Shown here one piece after another: positions 7,255 to 15,762 of a stretch of DNA of 42,102 bases (position 1 is its first letter; the number at the start of each line of letters is the position of its first letter). The stretch is from NCBI GenBank assembly GCA_913061505.1, contig CAJXSO010000022.1:1-42102 (forward strand), read 5' to 3'. This stretch comes from an uncultured Lutimaribacter sp. (GTDB lineage Bacteria; Pseudomonadota; Alphaproteobacteria; Rhodobacterales; Rhodobacteraceae). Under the pieces are notes generated by a model. The model saw only the letters and a list, made by a program, of their open reading frames with translations. It did not search any database and was not told the origin of the DNA. Position numbers and translations under genes: made by a program.

Positions 7255-8175
7255 TCATTGCGAGGCGTGGAAAGAACGGCCCAACGCAGCCGGTGCGCGG
7301 CTTTTATCGGCCGACATAATCACAAGCACGATGATCGTGATCAAATAAGGCGACATTGCCAAGTATTCCACTGGAATCGCAACACCTGCCGCTTGCAGGT
7401 TGAGCTGTAGCACGGTGAGGCCGCCAAAAAGATAGGCACCCAGCATCACGCGCCAGGGTTTCCAGCTGGCAAACACCACCAGGGCCAGCGCGATCCAGCC
7501 GATGCCGGCGGTCATGCCTTCGGTCCATTGGGGCACGCGGATCAGGCTGATGTAGGCGCCGCCCAGCCCCGCGCAGGCCCCGCCGAAACAGATCGCCGCC
7601 ACACGAATGCGCACCACCTTGTAGCCCAGCGCATGGGCGGCATCGTGGTTTTCACCCACCGCGCGCAAAACCAGCCCGGCGCGGGTGTATTTCAGCGCCC
7701 ACCACACCGCAGCGGTTAGCGCGATGGCCAGATACACCACGAAATCATGGCGAAACAAAATGCCGCCGATAAAGGGGATATCAGACAAAAACGGGATATC
7801 GGCCTTTGGGAACGAGGGCGGCTTGATACCCTGATAGCCTTGCCCGATCAGCGCCGATAACCCAAGGCCAAACAGCGTCAGCGCCAGCCCCGAGGCCACC
7901 TGATTGGCCAGCGCATATTGGGTCAGTGCCGCAAAGAGCAGCGATAAAACCGCCCCGCCAATGGCCGCCGCCACCAGCCCCAAAACCGGCGAGCCGGTAT
8001 TGACCGCAATGGCAAAGCCGCAGATCGCGCCGGTGATCATCATGCCCTCGACGCCCAGGTTCAGCACGCCGGCCCGTTCCACCACCAATTCACCGATGGC
8101 CGCCAGCAGCAGCGGCGTGGCCGCCACCATCAGCGAGGCCAGCAGCAGCGTTGGGTTGATTGCGCTTAGATCCAT
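7255..8175 (-). CDS. ABC transporter permease, BMP/nucleoside type (NupQ-like)
   Basis: 306 residues from ATG 8175, chosen because AGGAGG lies just upstream and the start falls one base after the stop of the other permease. An upstream in-frame ATG at 8202 would overlap that gene. The protein has about eight hydrophobic segments. ERAGVLNLGVEGMM near residue 34 and VGENHDAAHALG in the second half are conserved in the inner-membrane permeases of the rbsC/BMP-transporter family. It forms a heterodimer channel with its neighbour. Confidence 0.88.
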   Translation of the reverse strand: MDLSAINPTLLLASLMVAATPLLLAAIGELVVERAGVLNLGVEGMMITGAICGFAIAVNTGSPVLGLVAAAIGGAVLSLLFAALTQYALANQVASGLALTLFGLGLSALIGQGYQGIKPPSFPKADIPFLSDIPFIGGILFRHDFVVYLAIALTAAVWWALKYTRAGLVLRAVGENHDAAHALGYKVVRIRVAAICFGGACAGLGGAYISLIRVPQWTEGMTAGIGWIALALVVFASWKPWRVMLGAYLFGGLTVLQLNLQAAGVAIPVEYLAMSPYLITIIVLVIMSADKSRAPAALGRSFHASQ

Positions 8176-8176
8176 C

Positions 8177-9259
8177 TCAGCTGGCCTCCTTGCGGCGTGC
8201 ACGAATGCGGTAATTGGTGGTCAGATCAACCGCCAGCAGGAAAAACAACAGCATCCCCTGAAACAGCTGAATGGCGGCTTTGGGCAGCCCCAGTTTCGAT
8301 TGTGCAATATCGCCGCCCACATAAGTCAGCGCCATCAAACCGCCCGCCAGCAATATGCCCACCGGGTGCAAGCGGCCCAGAAAGGCCACGATAATCGCGG
8401 TAAACCCGTAGCCTGCGTTGAAATCGATACTGACAACACCCGAGGGGCCCGCCACCTCGAACAGCCCCGCAAGCCCTGCCAGCGCGCCCGAAACCCCAAG
8501 GCAAAACAGCACCAGCCGCGTGGGGCTGACACCGGCAAAACGCGCCGCGCGCGGGGCGTCGCCCGTCAGGCGGATGTGAAAGCCCAGCATATGGCGATTG
8601 AGCAAAACATAGGCGAAAATCACCGCAATCAGTGCGGCAACCACCCCCCAATGCATGCCGGTGCCGGCCAGCAGCTCGGCGTTATGGGCGCTGGGGTATT
8701 GCTGCAAATTACGGCTGCCGGGAAAGCCAAAGCCTTGGGGGTTTTTCAACAGCCCCAGCGACATCGAGGCCAACAGCTGCTCGGCCACATAGACCAGCAT
8801 CAGCGACACCAGAATTTCATTGGTGCCAAAGCGCACCTTTAAAATGGCGGGTATCATCGCCCAGGCCCAGCCGCCCAAGCCCCCCGCCAGCACCATCAGC
8901 GGAAAGATAAACGCCGCCTCTAACGGGTAAAAGGCCAGCGCCACGCCCGCGCCGCATAGCGCGCCGATGATATATTGCCCCTCGGCGCCAATATTCCAGA
9001 TGCCCGCCTTGAACCCCAGGCTAAGGCCGATGGCGATCAGCACCAAAGGCGCGCCTTTGACCAGCAATTGCGGGCGATAGTAAAAGGCAAATTCCGAAAA
9101 CAGCGGCTCCCAGAAGATCGTGCGAATGGCCAAAACCGGGTCTTTGCCCAAAAGCGCAAACAGCACGCCACCGCATAGCATGGTCAAGACCACTGCCAGA
9201 ACCGGCGTTAGATAGGTCCACAGCCGCGAAGGCTGGGGGCGTTTTTCCAGTCTTAGCAT
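8177..9259 (-). CDS. ABC transporter permease, BMP/nucleoside type (NupP-like)
   Basis: 360 residues, strongly hydrophobic, with the first membrane span at about 16-37. GFKAGIWNIGAEGQYIIGA is the permease signature shared with the partner, and TGDAPRAARFAGVSP is the usual cytoplasmic coupling region. It lies between the ATPase gene (27-base gap) and the second permease (1-base gap). It belongs to the inner-membrane core of the predicted purine/nucleoside importer. Confidence 0.88.
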   Translation of the reverse strand: MLRLEKRPQPSRLWTYLTPVLAVVLTMLCGGVLFALLGKDPVLAIRTIFWEPLFSEFAFYYRPQLLVKGAPLVLIAIGLSLGFKAGIWNIGAEGQYIIGALCGAGVALAFYPLEAAFIFPLMVLAGGLGGWAWAMIPAILKVRFGTNEILVSLMLVYVAEQLLASMSLGLLKNPQGFGFPGSRNLQQYPSAHNAELLAGTGMHWGVVAALIAVIFAYVLLNRHMLGFHIRLTGDAPRAARFAGVSPTRLVLFCLGVSGALAGLAGLFEVAGPSGVVSIDFNAGYGFTAIIVAFLGRLHPVGILLAGGLMALTYVGGDIAQSKLGLPKAAIQLFQGMLLFFLLAVDLTTNYRIRARRKEAS

Positions 9260-9286
9260 TGCGGGGCCTTTCCGATTGTTGGCTGC

Positions 9287-10804
9287 TTATACATGCGCCA
9301 CCTCCATGCCATGGGCGCCGCCCATCATCAGGCCAATTTCATCCACGCTCAGGCCAGCTGTGGGTTTTGCCGCGCTCAACCGGCCCTCGTTTAGGGCGGC
9401 GAACCTGTCGCTGATCTCCATCAGCTCGTCCAGGTCTTGGCTGATGACCAGCACCGCCGCACCGCCTGCGGCCAGATCCAGCAGCGCCTGGCGAATGGCG
9501 GCTGCGGCTGCGGCATCGACGCCCCATGTAGGCTGGTTCACCACCAGCACCTTTGGCGCCTGCATCACCTCGCGGCCAATGACAAATTTTTGCAAATTCC
9601 CCCCCGAAAGCGCCCGTGCGGCCACATCGGGGCCGGGGGTGCGCACATCAAAGCGGGCAATGATCTCTTCGGCAAAGCGCCGCGCGGCCCCCCATTTCAA
9701 AAAGCCGCGGCTGGCCAGCCCCTGGCGCTGCGCGCCCGTCAGCAGGGCGTTTTCGGTCAGGCTCATATCGGGGGCTGCGGCATGGCCCAGCCGCTCTTCG
9801 GGGGCGCAAAGCAGGCCCATCTGGCGGCGCGCCTGCGGGCTGGCCTGGCCGATGGGCTGGCCCAGGAACTGCACCGCCTTGGCCGGTGCCTGCATCTCGC
9901 CCGACAGCACCGCCAGCAATTCGTCCTGGCCATTGCCGGCCACGCCACCAATGCCCAGTATTTCGCCGGCCTGCACAGATACGGTGATGTTTTTCAACGA
10001 TGTCCCAAAGGCCGAGGCGCTGGGCTGCGAAAGATTATCCAGCGCCAACAGCACATCGCCCATCGCGCGGGGGTGGCGTTCGGGGGTGTGCAGGGTGCTG
10101 CCCACCATCATCTCGGCCATATCGCGCGCCTTGGTTTCGGCGGGAACGCAGGTGCCCACATTGCGCCCCAGCCGCAAGATCGTGGCCGCATCGCACAGGG
10201 CGCGAATTTCTTCCAGCTTGTGGCTGATATAAAGAATGGCCACGCCTTCGGCGGTCAGTTTGCGCAGGGTTTCAAACAAGATTTCCACCTCTTGCGGGGT
10301 CAGCACGCTGGTGGGTTCATCCATGATCAACAGCTGCGGCGATTGCAGCAGGCAGCGAATGATCTCGACCCGCTGGCGCTCGCCGGCGCTCAGCTCGCCG
10401 ACGGTGCGATAGGGGTCCAGCGGCAGGCCATAGGTTTCGCTGACCTGGCGGATCTGCTGGGCCAGGCTGCGCATCGGTGGTGGTGTTTCCATGCCAAGGG
10501 CGATGTTTTCGGCCACATCCAGCGCGTCAAATAGTGAAAAATGCTGAAACACCATCGCCACGCCGGCGGCGCGCGCCGCCCGCGGTTGGGCGGGCGCATA
10601 GGGCGCGCCGCGCAGCATCATTTGGCCGCTATCGGGTTTGACCAGCCCGTAGATCATTTTAACCAGCGTAGATTTGCCCGCACCATTTTCGCCCAAGAGC
10701 GCGTGCACCTCGCCTTTGCGTATCGTCAGCGAAACATCGGCATTGGCCACAACGCCCGGGTAGGCCTTGGTCAGCCCGTCGATTTGTAGCAAAATTTCCG
10801 TCAC
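9287..10804 (-). CDS. ABC transporter ATP-binding protein with two ATPase domains (NupO/YufO-like)
   Basis: 505 residues, two tandem ABC domains as in sugar/nucleoside importers. Domain 1 has a full Walker A (GENGAGKST, 38-46), the signature ELSAGERQRVE and Walker B LLIMDEPTS. Domain 2 has a degenerate Walker A (GVAGNGQDELL) and the signature LSGGNLQKF, the normal asymmetry for this family. In place of Walker B's usual DEP it reads VLVVNQPTWGVD, so the second domain is probably poor at hydrolysis. The start overlaps xdhC by 4 bases (ATGA type), which ties transport and xanthine oxidation into one transcript. Confidence 0.92.
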   Translation of the reverse strand: MTEILLQIDGLTKAYPGVVANADVSLTIRKGEVHALLGENGAGKSTLVKMIYGLVKPDSGQMMLRGAPYAPAQPRAARAAGVAMVFQHFSLFDALDVAENIALGMETPPPMRSLAQQIRQVSETYGLPLDPYRTVGELSAGERQRVEIIRCLLQSPQLLIMDEPTSVLTPQEVEILFETLRKLTAEGVAILYISHKLEEIRALCDAATILRLGRNVGTCVPAETKARDMAEMMVGSTLHTPERHPRAMGDVLLALDNLSQPSASAFGTSLKNITVSVQAGEILGIGGVAGNGQDELLAVLSGEMQAPAKAVQFLGQPIGQASPQARRQMGLLCAPEERLGHAAAPDMSLTENALLTGAQRQGLASRGFLKWGAARRFAEEIIARFDVRTPGPDVAARALSGGNLQKFVIGREVMQAPKVLVVNQPTWGVDAAAAAAIRQALLDLAAGGAAVLVISQDLDELMEISDRFAALNEGRLSAAKPTAGLSVDEIGLMMGGAHGMEVAHV

Positions 10805-11799
10805 CCTGTGGCCACCCTTTCCCCGCTTGCGACGCGTTTGGTGTTATGCACTACAGCCGCAGCCACCCCTATGGCAATGCTTTGTGGGTGTTTGCCCAAG
10901 CTTGGCGCGCCGATCGGGCAGGTTATGCGCGAAATGGCGGCAGGGCTGTGGCCCATGGCCTGCAGGCGTTTGCGAAAGCGTGCCCATTTGCTGGCCGATC
11001 CGATCAGCCCGATCGCCGCCGCGCCATGGCGCAACGCGCCATCGCACAGCGCCAGATCCAGCTGGTGCGAATAGGTCATGATAATGTGCTGGGCGATTTG
11101 CGGCGCATGGGGCAGCAGCCTTTCGGGCTGGGCTGCGGGCAGGGCCACCACATGGGCCGGAATTTCCGCGGGAAAGCGCGCGGCGCTCGTATCAACCCAT
11201 GTCAGTGCGATATCGGGCAGGGGCGCCAAAATGGTGGCCAGCGCCCGCCCCACATGCCCCGCCCCCCATAGCCATACGGGCTGGCCGGGGCGCTGGAGCG
11301 GCTCGATCATCCAGCCATCGCACATCTGGGCCTGTGGCGGCAACCCTTGGGCGCGGGCGCGATCAATAACCCGCGCCAAGCCGAGCGATCTGGCCGCCCC
11401 GCTGGCCTTTATCTGGGCGCTGCTATGGGGCAGGGGCCGGGCAAAGAGGCCCAATGTTTCGTCAAGCCCGTTGCGATTGAGTGCCTGCAGGCGCGCGGCG
11501 TCGAAAACCTCGCATAACAGGCTGACAGCACCGCCGCAGCATTGGCCCATATCAGGCCCCAAGGCATAGCGGGCAAACCAATCGGCACCGCCCGCCTGGC
11601 CCAGGGCCGCACGGGCGCGCGCGGTGGCGGCAAATTCCAGCGCGCCGCCGCCGATGCTGCCGCTTTGGCCTGTGGCCCATACCAGCATATCTGCGCCCAG
11701 CTCGCGCGGGGACGAGCCGGCAAAGCCCGCAATCACCACCCGTGCCACCTGGCCGTGCCGGGCCACGGCATCGGCCAGACCCTGCAGATCAACCCCCAT
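10801..11799 (-). CDS. xdhC: Xanthine dehydrogenase accessory protein XdhC
   Basis: 332 residues. The N-terminal XdhC/CoxI domain has GSSPRELG (28-35), GSIGGGALE (47-55) and GQCCGG (85-90). The C-terminal Rossmann domain has WGAGHVGRAL (178-187). XdhC binds molybdenum cofactor, lets it be sulfurated and inserts it into XdhB. The gene overlaps xdhB by 11 bases and the transporter ATPase gene by 4. All landmark motifs are intact. Confidence 0.94.
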   Translation of the reverse strand: MGVDLQGLADAVARHGQVARVVIAGFAGSSPRELGADMLVWATGQSGSIGGGALEFAATARARAALGQAGGADWFARYALGPDMGQCCGGAVSLLCEVFDAARLQALNRNGLDETLGLFARPLPHSSAQIKASGAARSLGLARVIDRARAQGLPPQAQMCDGWMIEPLQRPGQPVWLWGAGHVGRALATILAPLPDIALTWVDTSAARFPAEIPAHVVALPAAQPERLLPHAPQIAQHIIMTYSHQLDLALCDGALRHGAAAIGLIGSASKWARFRKRLQAMGHSPAAISRITCPIGAPSLGKHPQSIAIGVAAAVVHNTKRVASGERVATG

Positions 11800-14092
11800 C
11801 TGTGGCCTGCGCTTTCACCGCGTTGCGGATGGTTTCGGGCGTGGCCGGGGCATCGAGCGCGGGGTAGGCGCCCCCGCAGGCCGCGATCGCATCGGAAATG
11901 GCCAAAAAGGCGGAAATGCCCAGCATAAAGGGCGGCTCGCCCACGGCTTTCGAGCGGTGGATGGTCTGGGCCCCGTTGGGCTGCGGCCAAAGCGCCACGT
12001 TAAACTGCGCGGGCGTATCCGAGGCAGCGGGGATCTTATAGGTCGATGGCGCATGGGTGCGCAGCCGCCCGGTGTCATCCCACACCAATTCCTCCATGGT
12101 CAGCCAGCCTGCACCTTGCACAAAGCCCCCCTCGACCTGCCCGATATCCAATGCCGGGTTCAGGCTGTTGCCGGCGTCGTGCAAAATATCGGTGCGCAGC
12201 AGCCGGGTTTCGCCGGTCAGCACATCGATGGCGGCCTCGGTCAGGGCCACGCCATGGGCAAAGTAGAAAAACGGCTGGCCGCGCCCGGTTTGGCGGTTCC
12301 AGGTGATATCGGGGGTTTTGTAAAACCCGGTGGCCGACAGGCTGACACGCGCCATATAGGCGCTGGCTGCGGCCTGGGCAAAGCTAAGGGTGGTTTGGCC
12401 TGCCTGCACCTGCCCATCGCTGAAACTGATCTCGGTTTCGGCCACGCCAAAACGCGCGGCCAGATGCGCGCTCAGGCGTTGGCGCAGGGTGGCGCAGGCC
12501 TGTGCCACGGCCATGCCGTTCAGGTCAGATCCGCTAGAGGCCGCAGTGGCCGAGGTGTTTGGCACCTTGTCGGTATCTGTGGCGGTGATGCGAATATCGC
12601 CCAGTCCCACACCCAGCGCATGGGCTGCCACCTGCGCCACTTTTTGATTCAACCCCTGGCCCATTTCCGTGCCACCATGGTTTAAATGCACCGAGCCGTC
12701 TTGATAGATATGCACCAAGGCGCCGGCTTGGTTCAGGTGGGTCAGGGTGAACGAGATGCCAAATTTCACCGGCGTCAGCGCCAGCCCGCGTTTGATCAGC
12801 GCGTTGTCGCGGTTCCATTCGGCCACAGCGGCGCGACGGCTGGCGTAGTGTGCGCTGTCCGCCAATTGGCGGGCCATATCGGGCAGGGCAAAATCGCGCA
12901 GCTCCATCCCGTAATGGGTGCAGATGCGGGGGTTGGCGCTGCCCTTGCTGGCCATATCGTAAAAATTGCGCAGGCGGATCTGCAGCGGGTCTTGGCCCAA
13001 ATGATGGGCGATATGGTCGATCACCCGTTCGATGCCCAAAACCCCCTGCGGCCCGCCAAAGCCGCGAAAGGCTGTGGCGCTTTGGGTGTTGGTGCGCAAA
13101 CGGTGGCTTTCGATGCGCATATTGGGGATGAAATAGGCGTTATCTGCATGCAGCATGGCCCGGTCTGCCACGGGCAATGTCAGGTCTTGGGCCCAGCCGC
13201 CGCGGGTGTAATGGGTGAAATCCACCGCCAAGAGCCGCCCTTGGCCATCAAACCCTGCGCGATAAGTGATGCGAAAATCATGGCGCTTGCCGGTGATCAT
13301 CATATCGTCGTCGCGGTCATAGCGCATTTTGCAGGGCTGGCCCGTGGCACGCGCTGCCACCGCGCAGGCCACGGCCAGGGCATTGCCCTGGCTTTCCTTG
13401 CCGCCAAAGGCACCGCCCATGCGCCGGGTTTCGACCCGCACCATATGCATGGGCAGGCCCAGCGCCTCGGCCACTTTGTGCTGCACCTCGGTTGGGTGTT
13501 GGGTCGAGCTGATGACATGGGTGGCGCCATCATCGCCGGGCAGGGCCAGGGCGGCCTGGCCCTCGAGATAGAAATGCTCTTGCCCGCCAATCTCGATCTG
13601 GCCGGCAACATGGTGGGGCGCCTGTGCCAGGGCGGTGTCTACATCGCCCATGGCCCAGGTGATTGGCCCGCCTTCGAAATAGCTTTGCGCCGCCAGCGCC
13701 TGTTCGATGCTGAGAATGGGCGTTTCGGGCGCATAGCTGATCTGGGCCAGGCGCGCCGCGCGCTGGGCGGCACGATGGCTGCGCGCCACCACCAAAAAGA
13801 TGGGCTGGCCGATGTAATGCACCTGGCCTGTCGCCAAAAGCGGCTCGTCATGGGCAGCGGGCGATACATCGTTGGCATGGGGCAGATCGGCGGCACAAAG
13901 CACCGCCACCACATCAGGGGCCGCCCGCACCGGGGCCAGATCGAGGGCGGTGATCGCCCCACGGGCAACGCTGGACAGGCCAAAGGCCAGATGCAACGTG
14001 CCGGCGGGCACGGGGATATCATCGACATAGCGGGCCTGGCCCGTGACATGCAGGCGGGCCGAATCGTGGGGCAGGGGTTTGCCGGTGCTCAT
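11789..14092 (-). CDS. xdhB: Xanthine dehydrogenase, molybdopterin-binding subunit
   Basis: 767 residues, the length of Rhodobacter capsulatus XdhB. Molybdenum-site motifs are present: MGGAFGGKE (E233, equivalent to the substrate-binding Glu in GGKE of bovine XDH), [10 protein letters not shown] (R343, equivalent to the purine-orienting Arg), and GEPPFMLG with the catalytic base E719. The presence of both the Glu and the Arg argues for a true purine oxidase rather than an aldehyde oxidase. It would oxidise hypoxanthine to xanthine and urate in the cytosol with XdhA. It overlaps xdhA by 4 bases and xdhC by 11. Confidence 0.96.
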   Translation of the reverse strand: MSTGKPLPHDSARLHVTGQARYVDDIPVPAGTLHLAFGLSSVARGAITALDLAPVRAAPDVVAVLCAADLPHANDVSPAAHDEPLLATGQVHYIGQPIFLVVARSHRAAQRAARLAQISYAPETPILSIEQALAAQSYFEGGPITWAMGDVDTALAQAPHHVAGQIEIGGQEHFYLEGQAALALPGDDGATHVISSTQHPTEVQHKVAEALGLPMHMVRVETRRMGGAFGGKESQGNALAVACAVAARATGQPCKMRYDRDDDMMITGKRHDFRITYRAGFDGQGRLLAVDFTHYTRGGWAQDLTLPVADRAMLHADNAYFIPNMRIESHRLRTNTQSATAFRGFGGPQGVLGIERVIDHIAHHLGQDPLQIRLRNFYDMASKGSANPRICTHYGMELRDFALPDMARQLADSAHYASRRAAVAEWNRDNALIKRGLALTPVKFGISFTLTHLNQAGALVHIYQDGSVHLNHGGTEMGQGLNQKVAQVAAHALGVGLGDIRITATDTDKVPNTSATAASSGSDLNGMAVAQACATLRQRLSAHLAARFGVAETEISFSDGQVQAGQTTLSFAQAAASAYMARVSLSATGFYKTPDITWNRQTGRGQPFFYFAHGVALTEAAIDVLTGETRLLRTDILHDAGNSLNPALDIGQVEGGFVQGAGWLTMEELVWDDTGRLRTHAPSTYKIPAASDTPAQFNVALWPQPNGAQTIHRSKAVGEPPFMLGISAFLAISDAIAACGGAYPALDAPATPETIRNAVKAQATDGG

Positions 14093-15492
14093 GGCATGAC
14101 CTCGTGCAGGTGGGTGGCTTGGCCTGCCAGATCGTGGAAATAGCGCAGCAGCAGCCCATGGGCGCTATCCAGGCGATAGGCGGCGCTTGCGCGCATATCG
14201 CTGAGCGGTGTGAAATCATCGGCCCAGGCGTGCTGGGCCCGGGCCAGCGTATCTAGATCCCAGGTTTGGCCCAGCAGCGCCTGTTCCACATGGTGGGCGC
14301 GTTTGGGAATGCCCGCCATGCCGCCAAAGGCAATGCGCGCGGCGCGCACAATTCCGCCTTTGGTGCCGCCTTCGGTGCCGCCCTCGATATGCAGGTTAAA
14401 ACACCCGCACAGGGCCGAGATATCTTGGTCAAAGCGTTTTGACAGTTTGTAACACCGCAGGTTCGGCGCGGCGCTGGGCAGGGTGATGGCCTCGATAAAT
14501 TCGCCCGCCTGCCGGTCTTGTTTGCCATAGTCCAGAAAAAACGCCTCGGCCGGCAGGGTGCGGCGGGCATCGCCGCGGCGCAAATGCAGCGTGGCACCCA
14601 GCGCGATCAGCGCGGGCGGGTTATCGCCGATGGGCGAGCCATTGGCGATATTGCCCCCCAGCGTGGCCGCCGCCCGCACCTGGGCCGAGCCGTAGCGCCG
14701 GATCAGAGCGGCATAGGAGGGGTGATGGCGGGCCGCCATCTGCAGCATCTGCGCCATGCTGACACCTGCGCCAATGCGCAATGTGGCGCCATCGTCGCTG
14801 GGGGTGATGGTTTGCAAATCGCGGGCGCGGTGCAGAAAGATCATCTTTGGCAGCGCGCGCATCTGCTTGGTGATCCACAGCCCCACATCTGTGGCCCCGC
14901 CCACCAGCGTGGCATCGGGGTGCTGCATGTAAAGCGCCGCCAGCGCATCGCTGCTTTCGGGCAGCCATGCCTGGGGCGGGCAGGCCAGGGCGGCGGCGGC
15001 CTGTTGATCGGTGTGCATCCAGGCGGGCACTGGCAGGTTTTGGCTGTCGCGGGCTGCGCGCAAAATGGGCGCATAGCCCGTGCAGCGGCACAGGTTGCCG
15101 GCAAGGGCGGTTTCGTGATCGGTTTCACCGTTCAAATGTGCCACTGCCATAGAGGCCACAAAACCCGGCGTGCAAAAACCGCATTGGCTGCCGTGGTGGG
15201 TGATCATCGCCTGTTGCACCGGGTGCAGCTGCCCGTCGGGGCCGCTGATACCCTCGATTGTGCGCAGCGCCCGCCCGTGCAGCTGGGGCAGCAGCAAGAT
15301 GCAGGCATTGACCGCCTGGCTGGTGGTGGCGCAGCTCAGCATGACGGTGCAGGCGCCGCAATCGCCCTCGTTGCAGCCCTCTTTGGTGCCGGTCAGGCGC
15401 CGCGTCTCGCGCAGCCAATCCAGCGCCGTCATCATCGGGTCGATGCCGCGCAGCTCCACGCTCTCTCCGTTCAGAAGAAAGGTGATATCCAT
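14089..15492 (-). CDS. xdhA: Xanthine dehydrogenase, FeS/FAD small subunit
   Basis: 467 residues. The first [2Fe-2S] cluster ligands are C40, C45, C48 (CNEGDCGAC) and C64. The second cluster uses C104, C107 (CGFC) and C135, C137 (CRC). An FAD domain follows, with VGGATDVG near 197 and [15 protein letters not shown] near 273, and then the CO-dehydrogenase flavoprotein C-terminal domain. It passes electrons from the Mo centre to NAD. It is the first gene of the seven-gene operon. A short stretch near residue 370 is a Gly-rich tandem repeat ([11 protein letters not shown]) that looks like a replication-slippage product. Confidence 0.96.
   Translation of the reverse strand: MDITFLLNGESVELRGIDPMMTALDWLRETRRLTGTKEGCNEGDCGACTVMLSCATTSQAVNACILLLPQLHGRALRTIEGISGPDGQLHPVQQAMITHHGSQCGFCTPGFVASMAVAHLNGETDHETALAGNLCRCTGYAPILRAARDSQNLPVPAWMHTDQQAAAALACPPQAWLPESSDALAALYMQHPDATLVGGATDVGLWITKQMRALPKMIFLHRARDLQTITPSDDGATLRIGAGVSMAQMLQMAARHHPSYAALIRRYGSAQVRAAATLGGNIANGSPIGDNPPALIALGATLHLRRGDARRTLPAEAFFLDYGKQDRQAGEFIEAITLPSAAPNLRCYKLSKRFDQDISALCGCFNLHIEGGTEGGTKGGIVRAARIAFGGMAGIPKRAHHVEQALLGQTWDLDTLARAQHAWADDFTPLSDMRASAAYRLDSAHGLLLRYFHDLAGQATHLHEVMP
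14354..14388. repeat. 12-bp tandem repeat inside xdhA
   Basis: Nearly three copies of a 12-base unit (CCGCCTTTGGTG, CCGCCTTCGGTG, then CCGCCCTCGAT) encode the Gly-rich [11 protein letters not shown] stretch. It lies in a surface-loop-like part of the flavoprotein C-terminal domain. Confidence 0.6.
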
Positions 15493-15600
15493 GTTGATTA
15501 ACCTGCCGCCTTACCAAAAAACCGCCCCAGCCCGGCCCTTTGGCCTGTGGTTGCAGCGGGTGCGCGCCCTCGATGCGGCGTAGAAAACGCGCGTGTTCCC

Positions 15601-15628
15601 TGATTACGATACAGGCTAGGCAGGCCAA
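15601..15628 (-). promoter_or_regulatory. Possible promoter of the xdh/transport operon
   Basis: On the minus strand TTGGCC (15628-15623), a 16-base spacer and TAATCA (15606-15601) would start transcription about 100 bases before xdhA. The match is modest, and no regulator gene or clear operator is nearby. Confidence 0.3.
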
Positions 15629-15734
15629 CCCCAGCTTGGCAAGGGTTTTTTGCGTATGGCGCCCATATGCCGTGCCATCTGCGGCGCAATTTGCCCGCGC
15701 CTTGGGCAGTGGCGCGGCATTTGGCCTTTTCTGT

Positions 15735-15748
15735 TTTGGCGCGCCAAA
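15735..15748. promoter_or_regulatory. 14-bp palindrome directly upstream of dnaE
   Basis: TTTGGCGCGCCAAA is perfectly self-complementary and ends 14 bases before the dnaE start codon. It could be an operator or an RNA hairpin near the ribosome binding site. No known factor is assigned. Confidence 0.4.
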
Positions 15749-15762
15749 CTATTCTCGCCCGT

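Noticed and set aside
6054-7319. 421-codon open frame opposite the BMP-binding-protein gene
   Set aside because: The opposite strand encodes a complete signal-peptide protein of a known family; the antisense product is His/Gly-rich and unlike any family.
9046-9059. AAAGGCGCGCCTTT palindrome similar to the one before dnaE
   Set aside because: It lies inside a permease coding region and fits codon choice, so it is probably chance.
12686-14143. 485-codon open frame opposite xdhB
   Set aside because: It mirrors a well-conserved gene and has the composition of an antisense shadow.
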